Notes: generated by a model not told the origin, from the sequence alone. Positions 1-7,573 are shown, counted from the first letter of the stretch. The stretch is DNA of 19,691 nucleotides from Planctomycetota bacterium (GCA_022573485.1 JACZTW010000013.1:1-19691), one strand, 5' to 3'. Program-made: numbers and translations.

Positions 1-411
1 CAAACGTGGGGTCACCCATACCATCATTAGGGCCAAGCCCACGGCGAGCACGGACGCGACGACCAGGACGGCAAGGCAGGAGCTCGCCATCGCGCTCAAT
101 GCCAACCAGTCCTCCCGCGCGCGGTGTCTGGCAATGTAGCGGCTGGCTGCTCCTCCGACGCCCAACGTAAGCAGTCCAGCGTATGACACGATCAACCATG
201 CCAAGTCCCAGATGCCCAGCAGGTCTCGGCCGAGGTTGTCGCTGATCAATCTCGGAAGAACAAAGCCCGATGCGGCGAAAACCAAATACCCCAGCCAATT
301 CGCCATCACATTTCTGGCCAAACGGGCACGGAGCACAGCCTTTGCCGGCTCCTCTACTGCTTCCGCGGACCTCTCATTGCTGCCATTCGAAGTCTGAGGA
401 GCCTCAATCAT
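1..411 (-). CDS. Wzx-like polysaccharide flippase, N-terminal part (runs off window)
   Basis: The reverse strand reads openly for 137 codons from an ATG at 411 to the window edge. After a hydrophilic N-terminus of about 30 residues come hydrophobic helices with loop sequence such as GFVLPRLISDNLGRDLLGIWD, then GVGGAASRYIARH. This is the pattern of the first helices of lipid-linked oligosaccharide flippases (Wzx/MATE-MVF superfamily), which move undecaprenyl-linked repeat units across the inner membrane. The start overlaps the end of the sulfotransferase gene by 8 bases, which suggests translational coupling in one operon with the sulfotransferase and the ligase-like gene. Only the first quarter or third of the protein is present, so the family call rests on topology, the loop sequence and the neighbourhood. 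Confidence 0.72.
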   Translation of the reverse strand, partial: MIEAPQTSNGSNERSAEAVEEPAKAVLRARLARNVMANWLGYLVFAASGFVLPRLISDNLGRDLLGIWDLAWLIVSYAGLLTLGVGGAASRYIARHRAREDWLALSAMASSCLAVLVVASVLAVGLALMMVWVTPRL

Positions 412-1375
412 ATCCGTAGGCTCGGTTCACTCTTCCAGCGACGCGCTCGAAGGTCCGCAACTGAGATGAGGTTAGCACGTGCTTCCACCGTTCATCGAGG
501 CTGATCTTGGATGTTGAATCCAGACGCATCCCGTTGCCAATGATGTGTTGATCATGACTGCGAAAATCGCTCCTTGCTAATTCTGGATCCAATGTCAAAA
601 AAGTGAACAACCTGTTCATCGTTTCGGACGTCTTCACGCAAAGTTCTTCATAGCGGATTTCTTTCCATTGAGATGGATCCAAACCTGCTAGGACCCTTTC
701 GGTTTCCTCATTACTTCGTTTCCATCGATATGCAGCTTCTGCGATGGAAAACCTCTCTTGCCATTCGACGATGCCTGTCCCTCCTCCCCGCAACATGGGA
801 TCACTCGCGTCAGCGAAGCAGGCTTGATTGGTATACGCCAGGGATACACCACGTCCATCTCGGATCAGCCGGATCACTTTCACGCACAGGTCGGGGATGC
901 GCAGGAGGAACTTGAGCCGCACGGCTGACTTGGAAGAATCGACGACGATCGGTTTTCCTGAAATGTCCGAGACTGCTTCGATCAGAGCCTGGTTGTTTTG
1001 CACCAGGCGTGGGTACTGCCGGCGCCAACTCGGTGTCATGCGCAGGCCTAGATCGCGCAGCGCTTCCAGGGCGCGGCCACGGTGCAGTGGCCTCAGCAAA
1101 TGCCGGGCCAGTGAACCGTTCACATCCTGAAAACGAGTGCCAAAGCTCGTCAATCGGAAATCTGTGCCCCGCTGCTTCATCTTCGAGGCGAGGCACCGCC
1201 AAAACGGACATTCTAGGAAGAGGGATCGGCAGGAACAGCGGTACTCGCTGATGTCACCAAAGTTGCCCGGGGCGAGTTCACCTGCCGTAACCACCTCAGG
1301 ATGCGCGCCCAGCAGCATCGCCAAGAGCGTCGAACCGGAATGGCTGGCCGCGAGAATATAGACCAAGTTCACCAT
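404..1375 (-). CDS. PAPS-dependent sulfotransferase family protein
   Basis: This is a 323-residue soluble protein. The N-terminal strand and loop VYILAASHSGSTLLAMLLG (residues 5-23) is the 5'-phosphosulfate-binding loop of the sulfotransferase superfamily. CSCRSLFLECPFW is a cysteine-rich stretch common in bacterial members. VVDSSKS followed by VIRLIRDGRGVSLAY matches the 3'-phosphate-binding region. RYEELC and GNGMR occur near the C-terminus as in relatives. I placed the start at the ATG at 1375 because the sulfate-binding loop then begins at once; the ORF extends 21 codons further but overlaps the preceding gene. It lies 16 bases after the ligase-like gene and overlaps the flippase gene, so it probably sulfates the sugar repeat unit or the exported glycan. 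The acceptor is not known. Confidence 0.85.
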   Translation of the reverse strand: MVNLVYILAASHSGSTLLAMLLGAHPEVVTAGELAPGNFGDISEYRCSCRSLFLECPFWRCLASKMKQRGTDFRLTSFGTRFQDVNGSLARHLLRPLHRGRALEALRDLGLRMTPSWRRQYPRLVQNNQALIEAVSDISGKPIVVDSSKSAVRLKFLLRIPDLCVKVIRLIRDGRGVSLAYTNQACFADASDPMLRGGGTGIVEWQERFSIAEAAYRWKRSNEETERVLAGLDPSQWKEIRYEELCVKTSETMNRLFTFLTLDPELARSDFRSHDQHIIGNGMRLDSTSKISLDERWKHVLTSSQLRTFERVAGRVNRAYGYD

Positions 1376-1391
1376 GCAAATCCGGCGGGTT

Positions 1392-2368
1392 CTAGTCGCT
1401 GACGGCAAGCACCCCTGCGCCAGGGGGCGCCGTGCCATAAGTCAGAGGCGTCGGAGCCAGATGCACGCGCGCTTGTGATCGCAGCAAGTGGACCCGCAGC
1501 ATCAAACCGATGGCGGCCCACATACCGATAGCGCCTTCGCGTGGGTAAAAAGTCTGACTTCCCATGGAAGCCAGAAGGAACGCAAGAACCAATGACAGCG
1601 TGATGCCTCCAATCGCTGAACAAGTAGCGTCTCTGCGGTCCAAGAACAGACGGGTTGATCGGGTCACGACCAAGACATAGAATGGCATGATGAGCGCGAA
1701 GCCGACCATGCCGTTGTCTAGCAGCAATTCCAGGTAGGCGTTGTGCGGATGGGCAAAGCGCTCCTTGAACTCTACCTGAATCTGCCCTGCCAATCCAGTT
1801 CTTTCCATCGCCAGGCGCCCGAAGCCCACCAGCGGTGACTCTTCGATTTTCTCGACCACACGAGGCCAGGCCAGATTCCTGCCGGCGGTCACAGCATACA
1901 CGTCTGTGGACTCTGTCCCTGCAACATCGCTGTTGCCGAAACCCTCGAACGTGCGCTCGGCTACACCAGGCAGGGCAATGACGATGGCGATGGCCACGAG
2001 TGGTACGAGAATCAGCCTCTTCCGCCACCGAAGCATGCATAGTATCAATCCGATTGCCCCCCATGTAATGTAGCCCATCCGCCCTCCTGTCAGAGCCTGG
2101 GCGTATACGACGGCGGGGAACAGGACCAGCAGTGCCGTCCGCTGCCACCAGCGTCGGGCCAGCGGCAAAGCCGCCAGAAGCGCCCAGGAGGCTCCTGATA
2201 GCATCATGGACATGTTCACTCGTGAGTAACCGATCTCATTGCTGATGAGTTTGTTCGCCACACGACTGATGCTCGCGCCGGTCATGGCGTAGCGCGGCGG
2301 CATCCACTTGATGACTTGAACGGCCAAGAAGGTGTATAGAAACAGAAGGCAGACAACCGCCATGAGAA
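1392..2368 (-). pseudogene. O-antigen ligase/Wzy-like membrane protein, 5'-truncated by IS
   Basis: About 323 codons of a polytopic membrane protein remain, with roughly eight predicted helices. The motif AHPHNAYLELLLDNGMVGF lies in the large periplasmic loop and is the hallmark of the O-antigen ligase/polymerase (Wzy_C, PF04932) family. An upstream TGGRMGY matches the family's TGSR-type segment. These enzymes polymerise undecaprenyl-linked glycans or transfer them to an acceptor at the periplasmic face. The frame continues into the IS terminal repeat, where a GTG at 2381 is followed upstream by a stop, so the original N-terminus (probably about 100-150 residues, some four helices) is lost. 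An internal ATG at 2363 exists but has no Shine-Dalgarno sequence in front. The missing 5' part is not found on the far side of the IS. Confidence 0.82.
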
Positions 2369-2395
2369 GGAGATGTCCCACTAATCGTTAGAAAT
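2369..2395 (+). repeat. Left terminal inverted repeat of the IS
   Basis: Read inward, this end begins GGAGATGTCCC and contains AATCGTTA at positions 15-22. It pairs with the other end at 21 of 27 positions. Beyond the repeat on the outside lies the ligase-like reading frame, which gives a sharp boundary at 2368/2369. Confidence 0.75.
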
Positions 2396-2402
2396 TGAAG
2401 GA

Positions 2403-2461
2403 GGGGTTCCTGCCTGGGAGAATCCCAGGTGTACTTCTGAACTCTTGAAGAAAGGAACCCC
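2403..2461 (+). promoter_or_regulatory. Fold-back hairpin masking the transposase ribosome-binding site
   Basis: GGGGTTCC (2403-2410) is a perfect inverted copy of GGAACCCC (2454-2461). A second perfect 7-bp stem, CCTGGGA/TCCCAGG with a GAA loop (2413-2429), is nested inside. The right arm of the outer stem takes in part of the Shine-Dalgarno AAGGA (2452-2456) just before the ATG at 2464. A transcript entering from outside the element would contain both arms and could hide the start site. A transcript begun inside would lack the left arm. Other insertion sequences limit transposase expression in this way; here it is inferred from sequence only. Confidence 0.55.
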
Positions 2462-2463
2462 CG

Positions 2464-3705
2464 ATGAAGAAGAGTAAGTCCAAGTCCACCAAGAAGCAAG
2501 CCGAACTTCGCCTCGTTGCCCCGGCGGACGCACACGCTCTGATCCGTGAAGCATTACGCCAGGAGCTGCACCGCGCTACGTTGCAGATGGTGTACCGTCT
2601 GTTCCAAGACGAGATCACGGCCCTGTGCGGCCCACGCCATGCCCGGGACCGCGATGCTGAGGCCGTTCGGGGTGGCAGCGAGAAGGGCTCGATCCTGTGG
2701 GATGGCAAGCGCAGGCCGGTCCGCCGGCCCCGGGCCAGGGATGAGGACGGCGAAGTCACGCTTGAGTCGTATGCGGCGCTGAACGACTACGATCTGTTCA
2801 GTGACGAGGTTCAGCAGCTGCTGATCCGCGGCATCTCCACACGCGACTTCTCAGAAGTGACCCGGAAGTTGGACGACGATCTGCCACTGAGCAAGTCGTC
2901 CGCGAGTCGAGCCTTCATCCGCGCCAGCCAGAAGGACCTTGATCTGATCAACAGCCGCGATCTAGCCGGGGACGAGTACTGCGTGATCATGATCGACGGC
3001 ATCGAGAAGGCCGGGACGCACGTCATCACCGCTCTCGGATTTACGACCCAGGGGCACAAGAGAATCCTGGGGCTGCGTGAGGGTGCCAGCGAGAACAGCG
3101 CGGTGGTCAAGGACCTGCTGCAATCAGTGCTCGATCGCAACCTGACGACGACGCAGTATGTGCTGTTCGTGCTCGATGGCGCCAAAGCATTGAGGAGCGC
3201 TGTTAAAGCACACTGGGGGGATCAGGCGATCGTACAACGATGTCAACTCCATAAGATCCGCAACGTTCTGAGCTATCTGCCCAAAGAGCTGCAGCGCACC
3301 GTCGAGCGGCGCATGCGCAACGCCTACGAGATGAAGACGTACGACCAGGCGTTGAACGAACTCAAGAAGCTCATCAAGTGGTTGCGTGATCGCAGCGACA
3401 AGGCCGCGGGTAGCCTGGCCGAGGGCCTGGAGGAGACGCTGACCGTGCATCGCCTCGACCTTCCAGCCCTGCTGCGGACGACCTTCCGCAGCACGAACCC
3501 TATCGAATCCATCTTCGACAAGGTCAAGACGCGCGGTCGGCGAGTGAAGAACTGGAAAGCGGACAATCAACTCGCCAGGTGGTCAGCGTCGGCAATGCTG
3601 CTGCACGAGAAGAAGTTCAAACGCATCAAGGGATACCGGCAACTACCCAAAATGATCGCCTCGCTCGAGAATCTAGCAGTTGACAAGGACAAGATGGTGG
3701 CGTAA
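2464..3705 (+). CDS. IS256-family (Mutator-type) DDE transposase
   Basis: This 413-residue protein has the normal family length. The N-terminus is lysine-rich, followed by a helical DNA-binding region (ISTRDFSEVTRKL, SKSSASRAF). The catalytic RNase-H fold shows the first Asp in IDGIE (D178), the second in LDGAK (D238), the C/H pair in RCQLHKIRN (C260, H263) typical of IS256 and Mutator, and the catalytic Glu in TNPIES (E348). It cuts and joins the element ends. The ATG at 2464 has an AAGGA Shine-Dalgarno sequence 7 bases upstream. The frame is intact, so the enzyme may be active. The left-hand hairpin may repress translation from read-through transcripts. Confidence 0.95.
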   Translation: MKKSKSKSTKKQAELRLVAPADAHALIREALRQELHRATLQMVYRLFQDEITALCGPRHARDRDAEAVRGGSEKGSILWDGKRRPVRRPRARDEDGEVTLESYAALNDYDLFSDEVQQLLIRGISTRDFSEVTRKLDDDLPLSKSSASRAFIRASQKDLDLINSRDLAGDEYCVIMIDGIEKAGTHVITALGFTTQGHKRILGLREGASENSAVVKDLLQSVLDRNLTTTQYVLFVLDGAKALRSAVKAHWGDQAIVQRCQLHKIRNVLSYLPKELQRTVERRMRNAYEMKTYDQALNELKKLIKWLRDRSDKAAGSLAEGLEETLTVHRLDLPALLRTTFRSTNPIESIFDKVKTRGRRVKNWKADNQLARWSASAMLLHEKKFKRIKGYRQLPKMIASLENLAVDKDKMVA

Positions 3706-3723
3706 ATGAACGGGACCCCTCAC

Positions 3724-3750
3724 AGTTTTAACGATTCTCGGGGCATCTCC
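3724..3750 (-). repeat. Right terminal inverted repeat of the IS
   Basis: On the reverse strand this end reads GGAGATGCCCC and then AATCGTTA at positions 15-22, matching the left end at 21 of 27 positions. The open frame of the nuclease remnant starts immediately outside, at 3751. Confidence 0.75.
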
Positions 3751-4957
3751 CGCTGAAATACGCGACACGATCAAGCTGCGTCAGACTCGACCGTTTGTTA
3801 CCAACGATCAGGAATATCTGGTTCCGAAGAAAAGCGTCTTCAATCGCATCATCGGAGACGGGCATCTTGAGCTGCGCTTCGCGAGCTTCCTGGAAGAATG
3901 CGTCGACGTTGTATCATATGCGAAAAACTACATGGCAGTGCATTTCAAGTTGGACTATGTAAAAGCAGACGGGAACATCTCCAACTACTATCCTGACTTC
4001 CTCGTCAAGCTGTCCGACCGCCGGATTGTCATCGTCGAGACCAAGGGCCGGGAGGATCCAGATGTCCCGAAAAAGATGGAGCGACTGCGTCAATGGTGCG
4101 AAGATATCAACCGCATACAGCAGGATGTATCGTACGACTTCGTTTACGTGGATGAAACAAGCTTCGACAAGTACAAGCCCAAGTCCTTCAAGCAACTGTC
4201 CGAGCGGATCTCCTACGACAAGCTCTATCAGGAAGCCATTAGCGACCCCACGCTGCGCCGAACGCGGGAAGAGCTGGAGGTTGCGATAGACAACGCTCGG
4301 ACGGCGCGGGATGTCGTCTTCGAGCTTTTTCAGGACTTGGATAGCTTTCGCCTCGACGACTACAAGCAATTCGACGACGGCGGAGCGGGAATGGAGCGCT
4401 TGCTCCAGTATGTCCGAGACGGCGTGGGCGAGCTTGGCGGGAAGGTTGCATCCATCGGTGACGCACTCTATGAGGTGTCACTCAACGGAGAACCCACCTC
4501 GCAGGTGACGACCAATCGGGAGCGGGCCAAGGAGAGCGAGGACTTGACGCTCCTCGGTCTTGAGCATCCGTTGGTGCTGCGCCTGATGGCAGGCCACACC
4601 GATCTCGGCGCGTCAAGCAGAGCGCTGGCGGGTCGTTTGCCCAACGCCGAAGACTGCCGTGGATGCCTGACGATCTGGCGTATCGAAGTGCACGGTGGCA
4701 AGGGACAGTTCCAGCGGCGCGTTGTGCCGATTGGGCTGGACGAGTCGGGTGAAAGATCACGGCGGCTGGAGCAGGTGGGGTCACGCCTGCGGGAACTGCA
4801 ACCGATACGAGCCGCCTTGTTCGATCGTGAGAAGCGCACTTCGCTCGTCCGCAATGATTTGCCGGAGATGATCCGCCGAGAGCTGACCCACACTGGCTCA
4901 CTGCCCGAAGGGGCCTCGTTCTCGGCTCGGCTCTTGGCGTGGATCGAGTTGATTTAG
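3751..4957 (+). pseudogene. C-terminal remnant of a type III-like restriction helicase/nuclease joined to an SNF2-helicase-like tail
   Basis: The frame is open from the IS edge (no start codon until an ATG at 3932) to a TAG at 4957, about 401 codons. The first part resembles the end of type III-like Res/DEAD helicases. VHFKLDYVKADG leads to a PD-(D/E)xK nuclease with NYYPDF (Asp) and IVETKG (Glu, Lys), followed by KMERLRQWCEDIN. From about 4230-4310 the character changes. FELFQDLDSFRLDDYKQF, then LNGEPT with TTNRERA, and LLGLEHPLVLRLM look like the C-terminal region of SNF2/HepA-like helicases. The helicase motor is missing because the 5' part is cut off at the IS. It could be a natural fusion, or a deletion product of two neighbouring restriction/defence genes. 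No function as it stands is likely unless the nuclease is expressed from the ATG at 3932. Confidence 0.65.
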
Positions 4958-5019
4958 GTCACCGCCCGATTTCTTGCGCGACCTTCGGCTTTTCCTACAC
5001 GAAGGGCGCGAGCGTGAGA

Positions 5020-5121
5020 ATGAGTGGAGGCCGAAAGGCCAGAGCAAGTGAAGCGGCGAGGCGCTGGCAAAGGAATCGCGTAGCTCGTCAGCTGCGCAAA
5101 CAAACTGAAGAGGGCAAGTGA
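5020..5121 (+). CDS. Small basic ORF, 33 residues, coupled to the HEPN gene
   Basis: An ATG at 5020 opens 33 codons of a very basic peptide (core RRWQRNRVARQLRKQTEEGK). Its TGA at 5119-5121 overlaps the ATG of the next gene by one base (TGATG), the usual arrangement for translational coupling. It lies 62 bases after the nuclease remnant. The basic helix could bind nucleic acid or simply act as a leader peptide. I recognise no family, the Shine-Dalgarno sequence is weak, and the frame is also open upstream from a GTG at 4939, so this is a tentative call. Confidence 0.35.
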   Translation: MSGGRKARASEAARRWQRNRVARQLRKQTEEGK

Positions 5122-6389
5122 TGGCAACTCTTGAATCACTGTTGGGCGAGAAACTGAGCGAAGCACTGCAAGAAGTCAACTCGTATATCGAGAAGTTTGT
5201 TCTGCGCAGCTTGAACGAAGCCGGATTCGGGGACTTAGCTCGCTCAGACGAATCGGGAGAGACGGTCCTAGATTGCGAATCCGACTTCGACGTGTTATCG
5301 GTGATCTACAACTTGAGGGCAACCTTCAGGTCAAGGTACGAGCCCGTCTTTCAGGCTTTGGTAATGGATGAACTGGATCACCCGCACGCGATCACGCTCG
5401 ACGACCTCTGTCTGGGATTCTCGGGTCACTTTAAGAAAAAATGGAGCGAGTTTTCTGAGACTTTTGATGTGTTCCGCTCCGCAATGCTTGCCCTTCCCAG
5501 CTGGAGACGATCGGAGCCTGTAATGACGGCAACCGGCAAATACGCGCCTCTCCCGACACCGTTGGTCCTGTTCCAGAGTTCCGAGTGTCAAATACTCCTC
5601 GTCGGGGGCCTGCCGGTTGGGGCCATTGAGAAAATCAACATGTCTACCGACGACGATTATAGGTGGATTAACGACAACTGCTTATACGCGATCATCGAGG
5701 GTCCCTTCACTGCTCCCGCGCTTGATCGAGTAAGTCAGCAAGTCCGCTCCGTTTTGCGCTCACTTTTCAGTGCTTTCAAGGAGTTCGACGAAAGGCCCAT
5801 CAAACTTGTATTTGATGAGACAGGGATGAAGTTTGCTGGTTGCTACAAGTTGATCCCCGACTGTCTCGCTGCCTATTTCTCCGACACACCTCAAAAGAAA
5901 AAAGACTCGATGGACCGTCGGATCCGAAACGCCGTACACTTGTTGGTCGAGGCAGACCGGCAGGAACACGACGCGGTCGGGTTGGCGTTGTGTATGTCTG
6001 CTGCTGAGGCACTGATTGGAAAGAAGGGTCCTGAGATTGCCGGAATGATCGCCGACAGCGCGGCCACGATTCTCGAACCGGAGCTAGCTCGTCGAGCTGC
6101 GGCAGTTGCGAAAATCAAGAAGCTGTACAATGCCAGATCAATGCTGCTGCATGGGAGCTCTGTCGCGGGGGAACCAAGAGCGAGGCAAGAAGCTCGGCTC
6201 TTGGCGAGTAGCCTGCTGATCGCGATGCTGGAGCGTCGAAAGTTTGTTGCTGCGGCGGGATTCGACCCTGAGACGCCGGATGATCTTCAGCGCGAAATCC
6301 AGAAGCTCAAGTTCAAGCCCGGCCAATTAACGGGCGTGTCCGATCTTGCCGTCAGATCGCTATGGCAGACAGAGACTGATGCACCTTGA
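5121..6389 (+). CDS. HEPN-domain protein (Apea-like), putative defence ribonuclease
   Basis: This is a 422-residue protein. The C-terminal domain (about residues 265-375) has the HEPN pattern. AVGLALCMSAAEALIG is followed by a helix and then KIKKLYNARSMLLHGSS, containing the R-x4-H motif (R339, H344) that forms the active site of HEPN ribonucleases. The layout matches Apea-like HEPN proteins, many of which sit in defence islands. The N-terminal 250 residues are not recognised; they include a helical start and a central LVLFQSSECQILLVGG-like strand region that may sense or bind something. The start is ATG 5121 rather than the GTG one codon earlier, because it makes a TGATG overlap with the small upstream ORF. 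RNA cleavage and abortive infection are inferred from the motif and context; HEPN domains can also be non-catalytic. Confidence 0.75.
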   Translation: MATLESLLGEKLSEALQEVNSYIEKFVLRSLNEAGFGDLARSDESGETVLDCESDFDVLSVIYNLRATFRSRYEPVFQALVMDELDHPHAITLDDLCLGFSGHFKKKWSEFSETFDVFRSAMLALPSWRRSEPVMTATGKYAPLPTPLVLFQSSECQILLVGGLPVGAIEKINMSTDDDYRWINDNCLYAIIEGPFTAPALDRVSQQVRSVLRSLFSAFKEFDERPIKLVFDETGMKFAGCYKLIPDCLAAYFSDTPQKKKDSMDRRIRNAVHLLVEADRQEHDAVGLALCMSAAEALIGKKGPEIAGMIADSAATILEPELARRAAAVAKIKKLYNARSMLLHGSSVAGEPRARQEARLLASSLLIAMLERRKFVAAAGFDPETPDDLQREIQKLKFKPGQLTGVSDLAVRSLWQTETDAP

Positions 6390-6422
6390 AGCAGGTAGCC
6401 TGCTAGTCTTGAGCGTTCGCTC
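6390..6422 (+). terminator. Two short hairpins after the HEPN gene, possible weak terminator
   Basis: AGCAGG-TAG-CCTGCT (6390-6404) directly follows the HEPN stop codon, and GAGCG-TT-CGCTC (6411-6422) follows after six bases. Neither has a run of T after it, so an intrinsic terminator is not convincing. They may only stabilise the 3' end. Confidence 0.2.
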
Positions 6423-6522
6423 TCAATTGCTACGATAGCACCATGAGCGGCGTACCGCCACTACAGGGAACTGAAGACCGCACAAATGGCTGTTACAACT
6501 CAACGACGAAACGAGAAAGACA

Positions 6523-6971
6523 ATGTCGATGCGGGCTGATGACATTCGGAACCGTCGAGAACCCACGCCCACCGCATTCGCCGATTGGGTTTTTTGGAAG
6601 ATGAATCCCTCATACCACCCATCGCAAAAGAAGCCATCGAGCGCACGATCGCAGTGGTCGGGGAAGTACGAGCATCGGCAGATTGAGCGCTTGAGATTAT
6701 GGATGCGCCGTGGCGAAGATACGAACGACATGGTGAGCGCGTCTGACGGTTGGGAGCTCTCTTACGCCGATCCGAACGATGACGAGCAGGCGAAGCGAGT
6801 GTTCCGCGCTTCCCGGTGCACGTCGTCCAATTGTTCAAGGCGATCATCAATCGTGACCACTGCTTTGCACCCTCGGTCTCAAAGTCTGCTTCAAATGCGA
6901 AATATGAGGGATACTTAAAAGTGACTCCACCATATGTAAACAGCCGTCTAATCTCAGGTGGTCGTCGATGA
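6523..6971 (+). pseudogene. Unrecognised protein, apparently frameshifted near 6800 and truncated at its 3' end
   Basis: From ATG 6523 (or 6529) about 95 codons read as a plausible hydrophilic protein with FADWVFWKMNPSYHPSQKK and RGEDTNDMVSASDGWELSY. After about 6801 that frame becomes low-complexity Ser/Arg sequence and stops at 6918. The frame one base back reads FPVHVVQLFKAIINRDHCF and then AKYEGYLKVTPPYVNSRLIS, which looks like real protein, and ends at a TGA at 6971. A single missing base near 6801 would join the two parts. The last few codons already lie in antisense endonuclease sequence, so the original 3' end is probably also lost. No family was recognised. A sequencing error or programmed -1 shift cannot be excluded. 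Confidence 0.45.
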
Positions 6972-7119
6972 CGGCGTGCAGCGTGGTACGCAGAGTCGTC
7001 GAGTTGGTGGCGTCTACCGTGGCGTAGTAGCCGGGTGGCGGGTCGGCGAGCGTGGCGCTCGAAACGCAGAGCAGCAGCGCGACGAATGCTGCAATCCTAT
7101 GTGTGGTTGGGTTCATCAT
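6953..7119 (-). pseudogene. Secreted endonuclease I-like gene, N-terminal fragment only
   Basis: Starting from ATG 7119 (or 7116) the reverse strand encodes a clear signal peptide (RIAAFVALLLCVSSATLA), then DPPPGYYATVDATNSTTL and LRTTLHAVIDDH. That is the start of the mature part of secreted bacterial endonuclease I (EndA/NucM-type) proteins, which normally continue with an R-x-PYT-like segment and a long catalytic domain. Here similarity stops after DDHLR at about 6954. The frame runs on to 6847 as unrelated sequence made of the back of the frameshifted island gene. The catalytic part is gone. The start overlaps the end of the preceding zinc-ribbon gene by 23 bases. Confidence 0.6.
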
Positions 7120-7573
7120 GGCCAATGGCTATTGTACCAAGTGCCCCGCTCTTCTGCATCACTCTCTCAATCCCCTCCCCACACTCCGGACAAATATCCT
7201 TCGAGCCGCGCAGGTCGTAGCCGCATTTGATGCAGATTTTGATTCCATGCTCTACCATCAGCTTTCGCAGGTTCTTGAGGAACAGCCTCGGAACAATCCA
7301 CAACCACCAGAGGAATAATGGACCAAAAGTCATGGCAGCGGGTATCGAGGGGTCTGCCCATCCGGGTAGTACGAATCTTCGGGGTATCCAGAGCACTAAT
7401 AGGAACAGCAGACAAGGTAGAACGAGCAGCGCCAGAAAAAGCAATCCACGCCAATCTTTTGCGGCCTTCGTGTAAGCCTTGTCGCATAGCCCAAAACGAA
7501 CCTCTGGTGGTTGCTCATTCAGAATTCTGAGTTCGGAACATCTCTTCAGCCAGAAAGGGAGGCGGTATCTCAT
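7097..7573 (-). CDS. Two-helix membrane protein with C-terminal CGYDLR zinc ribbon (second of pair)
   Basis: This is a 158-residue protein. A cytoplasmic stretch of about 40 residues is followed by two transmembrane helices (about 43-63, GLLFLALLVLPCLLFLLVLWI, and 79-99) and then a zinc ribbon CIKCGYDLRGSKDICPECG (cysteines 114, 117, 128, 131) with a 25-residue tail. The C-x2-C-GYDLR-...-CPEC ribbon is widespread in planctomycetes, usually at the end of small membrane proteins of unknown role. The start ATG at 7571-7573 overlaps the TGA of the upstream gene in an ATGA arrangement. The longer in-frame extension is rejected because it lies antisense-free inside that gene. No function can be assigned. 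Confidence 0.75.
   Translation of the reverse strand: MRYRLPFWLKRCSELRILNEQPPEVRFGLCDKAYTKAAKDWRGLLFLALLVLPCLLFLLVLWIPRRFVLPGWADPSIPAAMTFGPLFLWWLWIVPRLFLKNLRKLMVEHGIKICIKCGYDLRGSKDICPECGEGIERVMQKSGALGTIAIGHDEPNHT

Larger units (their letters stand above)
2369..3750 (+). mobile_element. IS256-family insertion sequence, apparently complete
   Basis: The element is 1382 bp, a normal size for IS256 (Mutator-type) elements. It has one full-length transposase gene and ends in imperfect inverted repeats that start GGAGATG and share the inner block AATCGTTA (21 matches over the outer 27 bases). The outer edges are set by where the two ends stop matching. IS256 elements usually make 8-9 bp target duplications. 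The bases outside (CATGAGAA on the left, CGCTGAAA on the right) do not repeat, and the genes on both sides are cut off at the edges. This points to recombination or an adjacent deletion after insertion. Confidence 0.88.

Noticed and set aside
810..1211. 133-codon minus-strand frame inside the sulfotransferase gene
   Set aside because: It overlaps the sulfotransferase frame, which has the PAPS-binding motifs; its composition is Arg/Ala/Pro shadow type.
1369..2148. 259-codon open frame on the minus strand
   Set aside because: It is rich in Arg, Ala and Gly, has no motif and fully overlaps the O-antigen ligase-like frame, which carries a clear family signature.
2361..3758. Target-site duplication around the IS
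   Set aside because: CATGAGAA on the left and CGCTGAAA on the right do not match, and shifting the edges by one or two bases gives no direct repeat.
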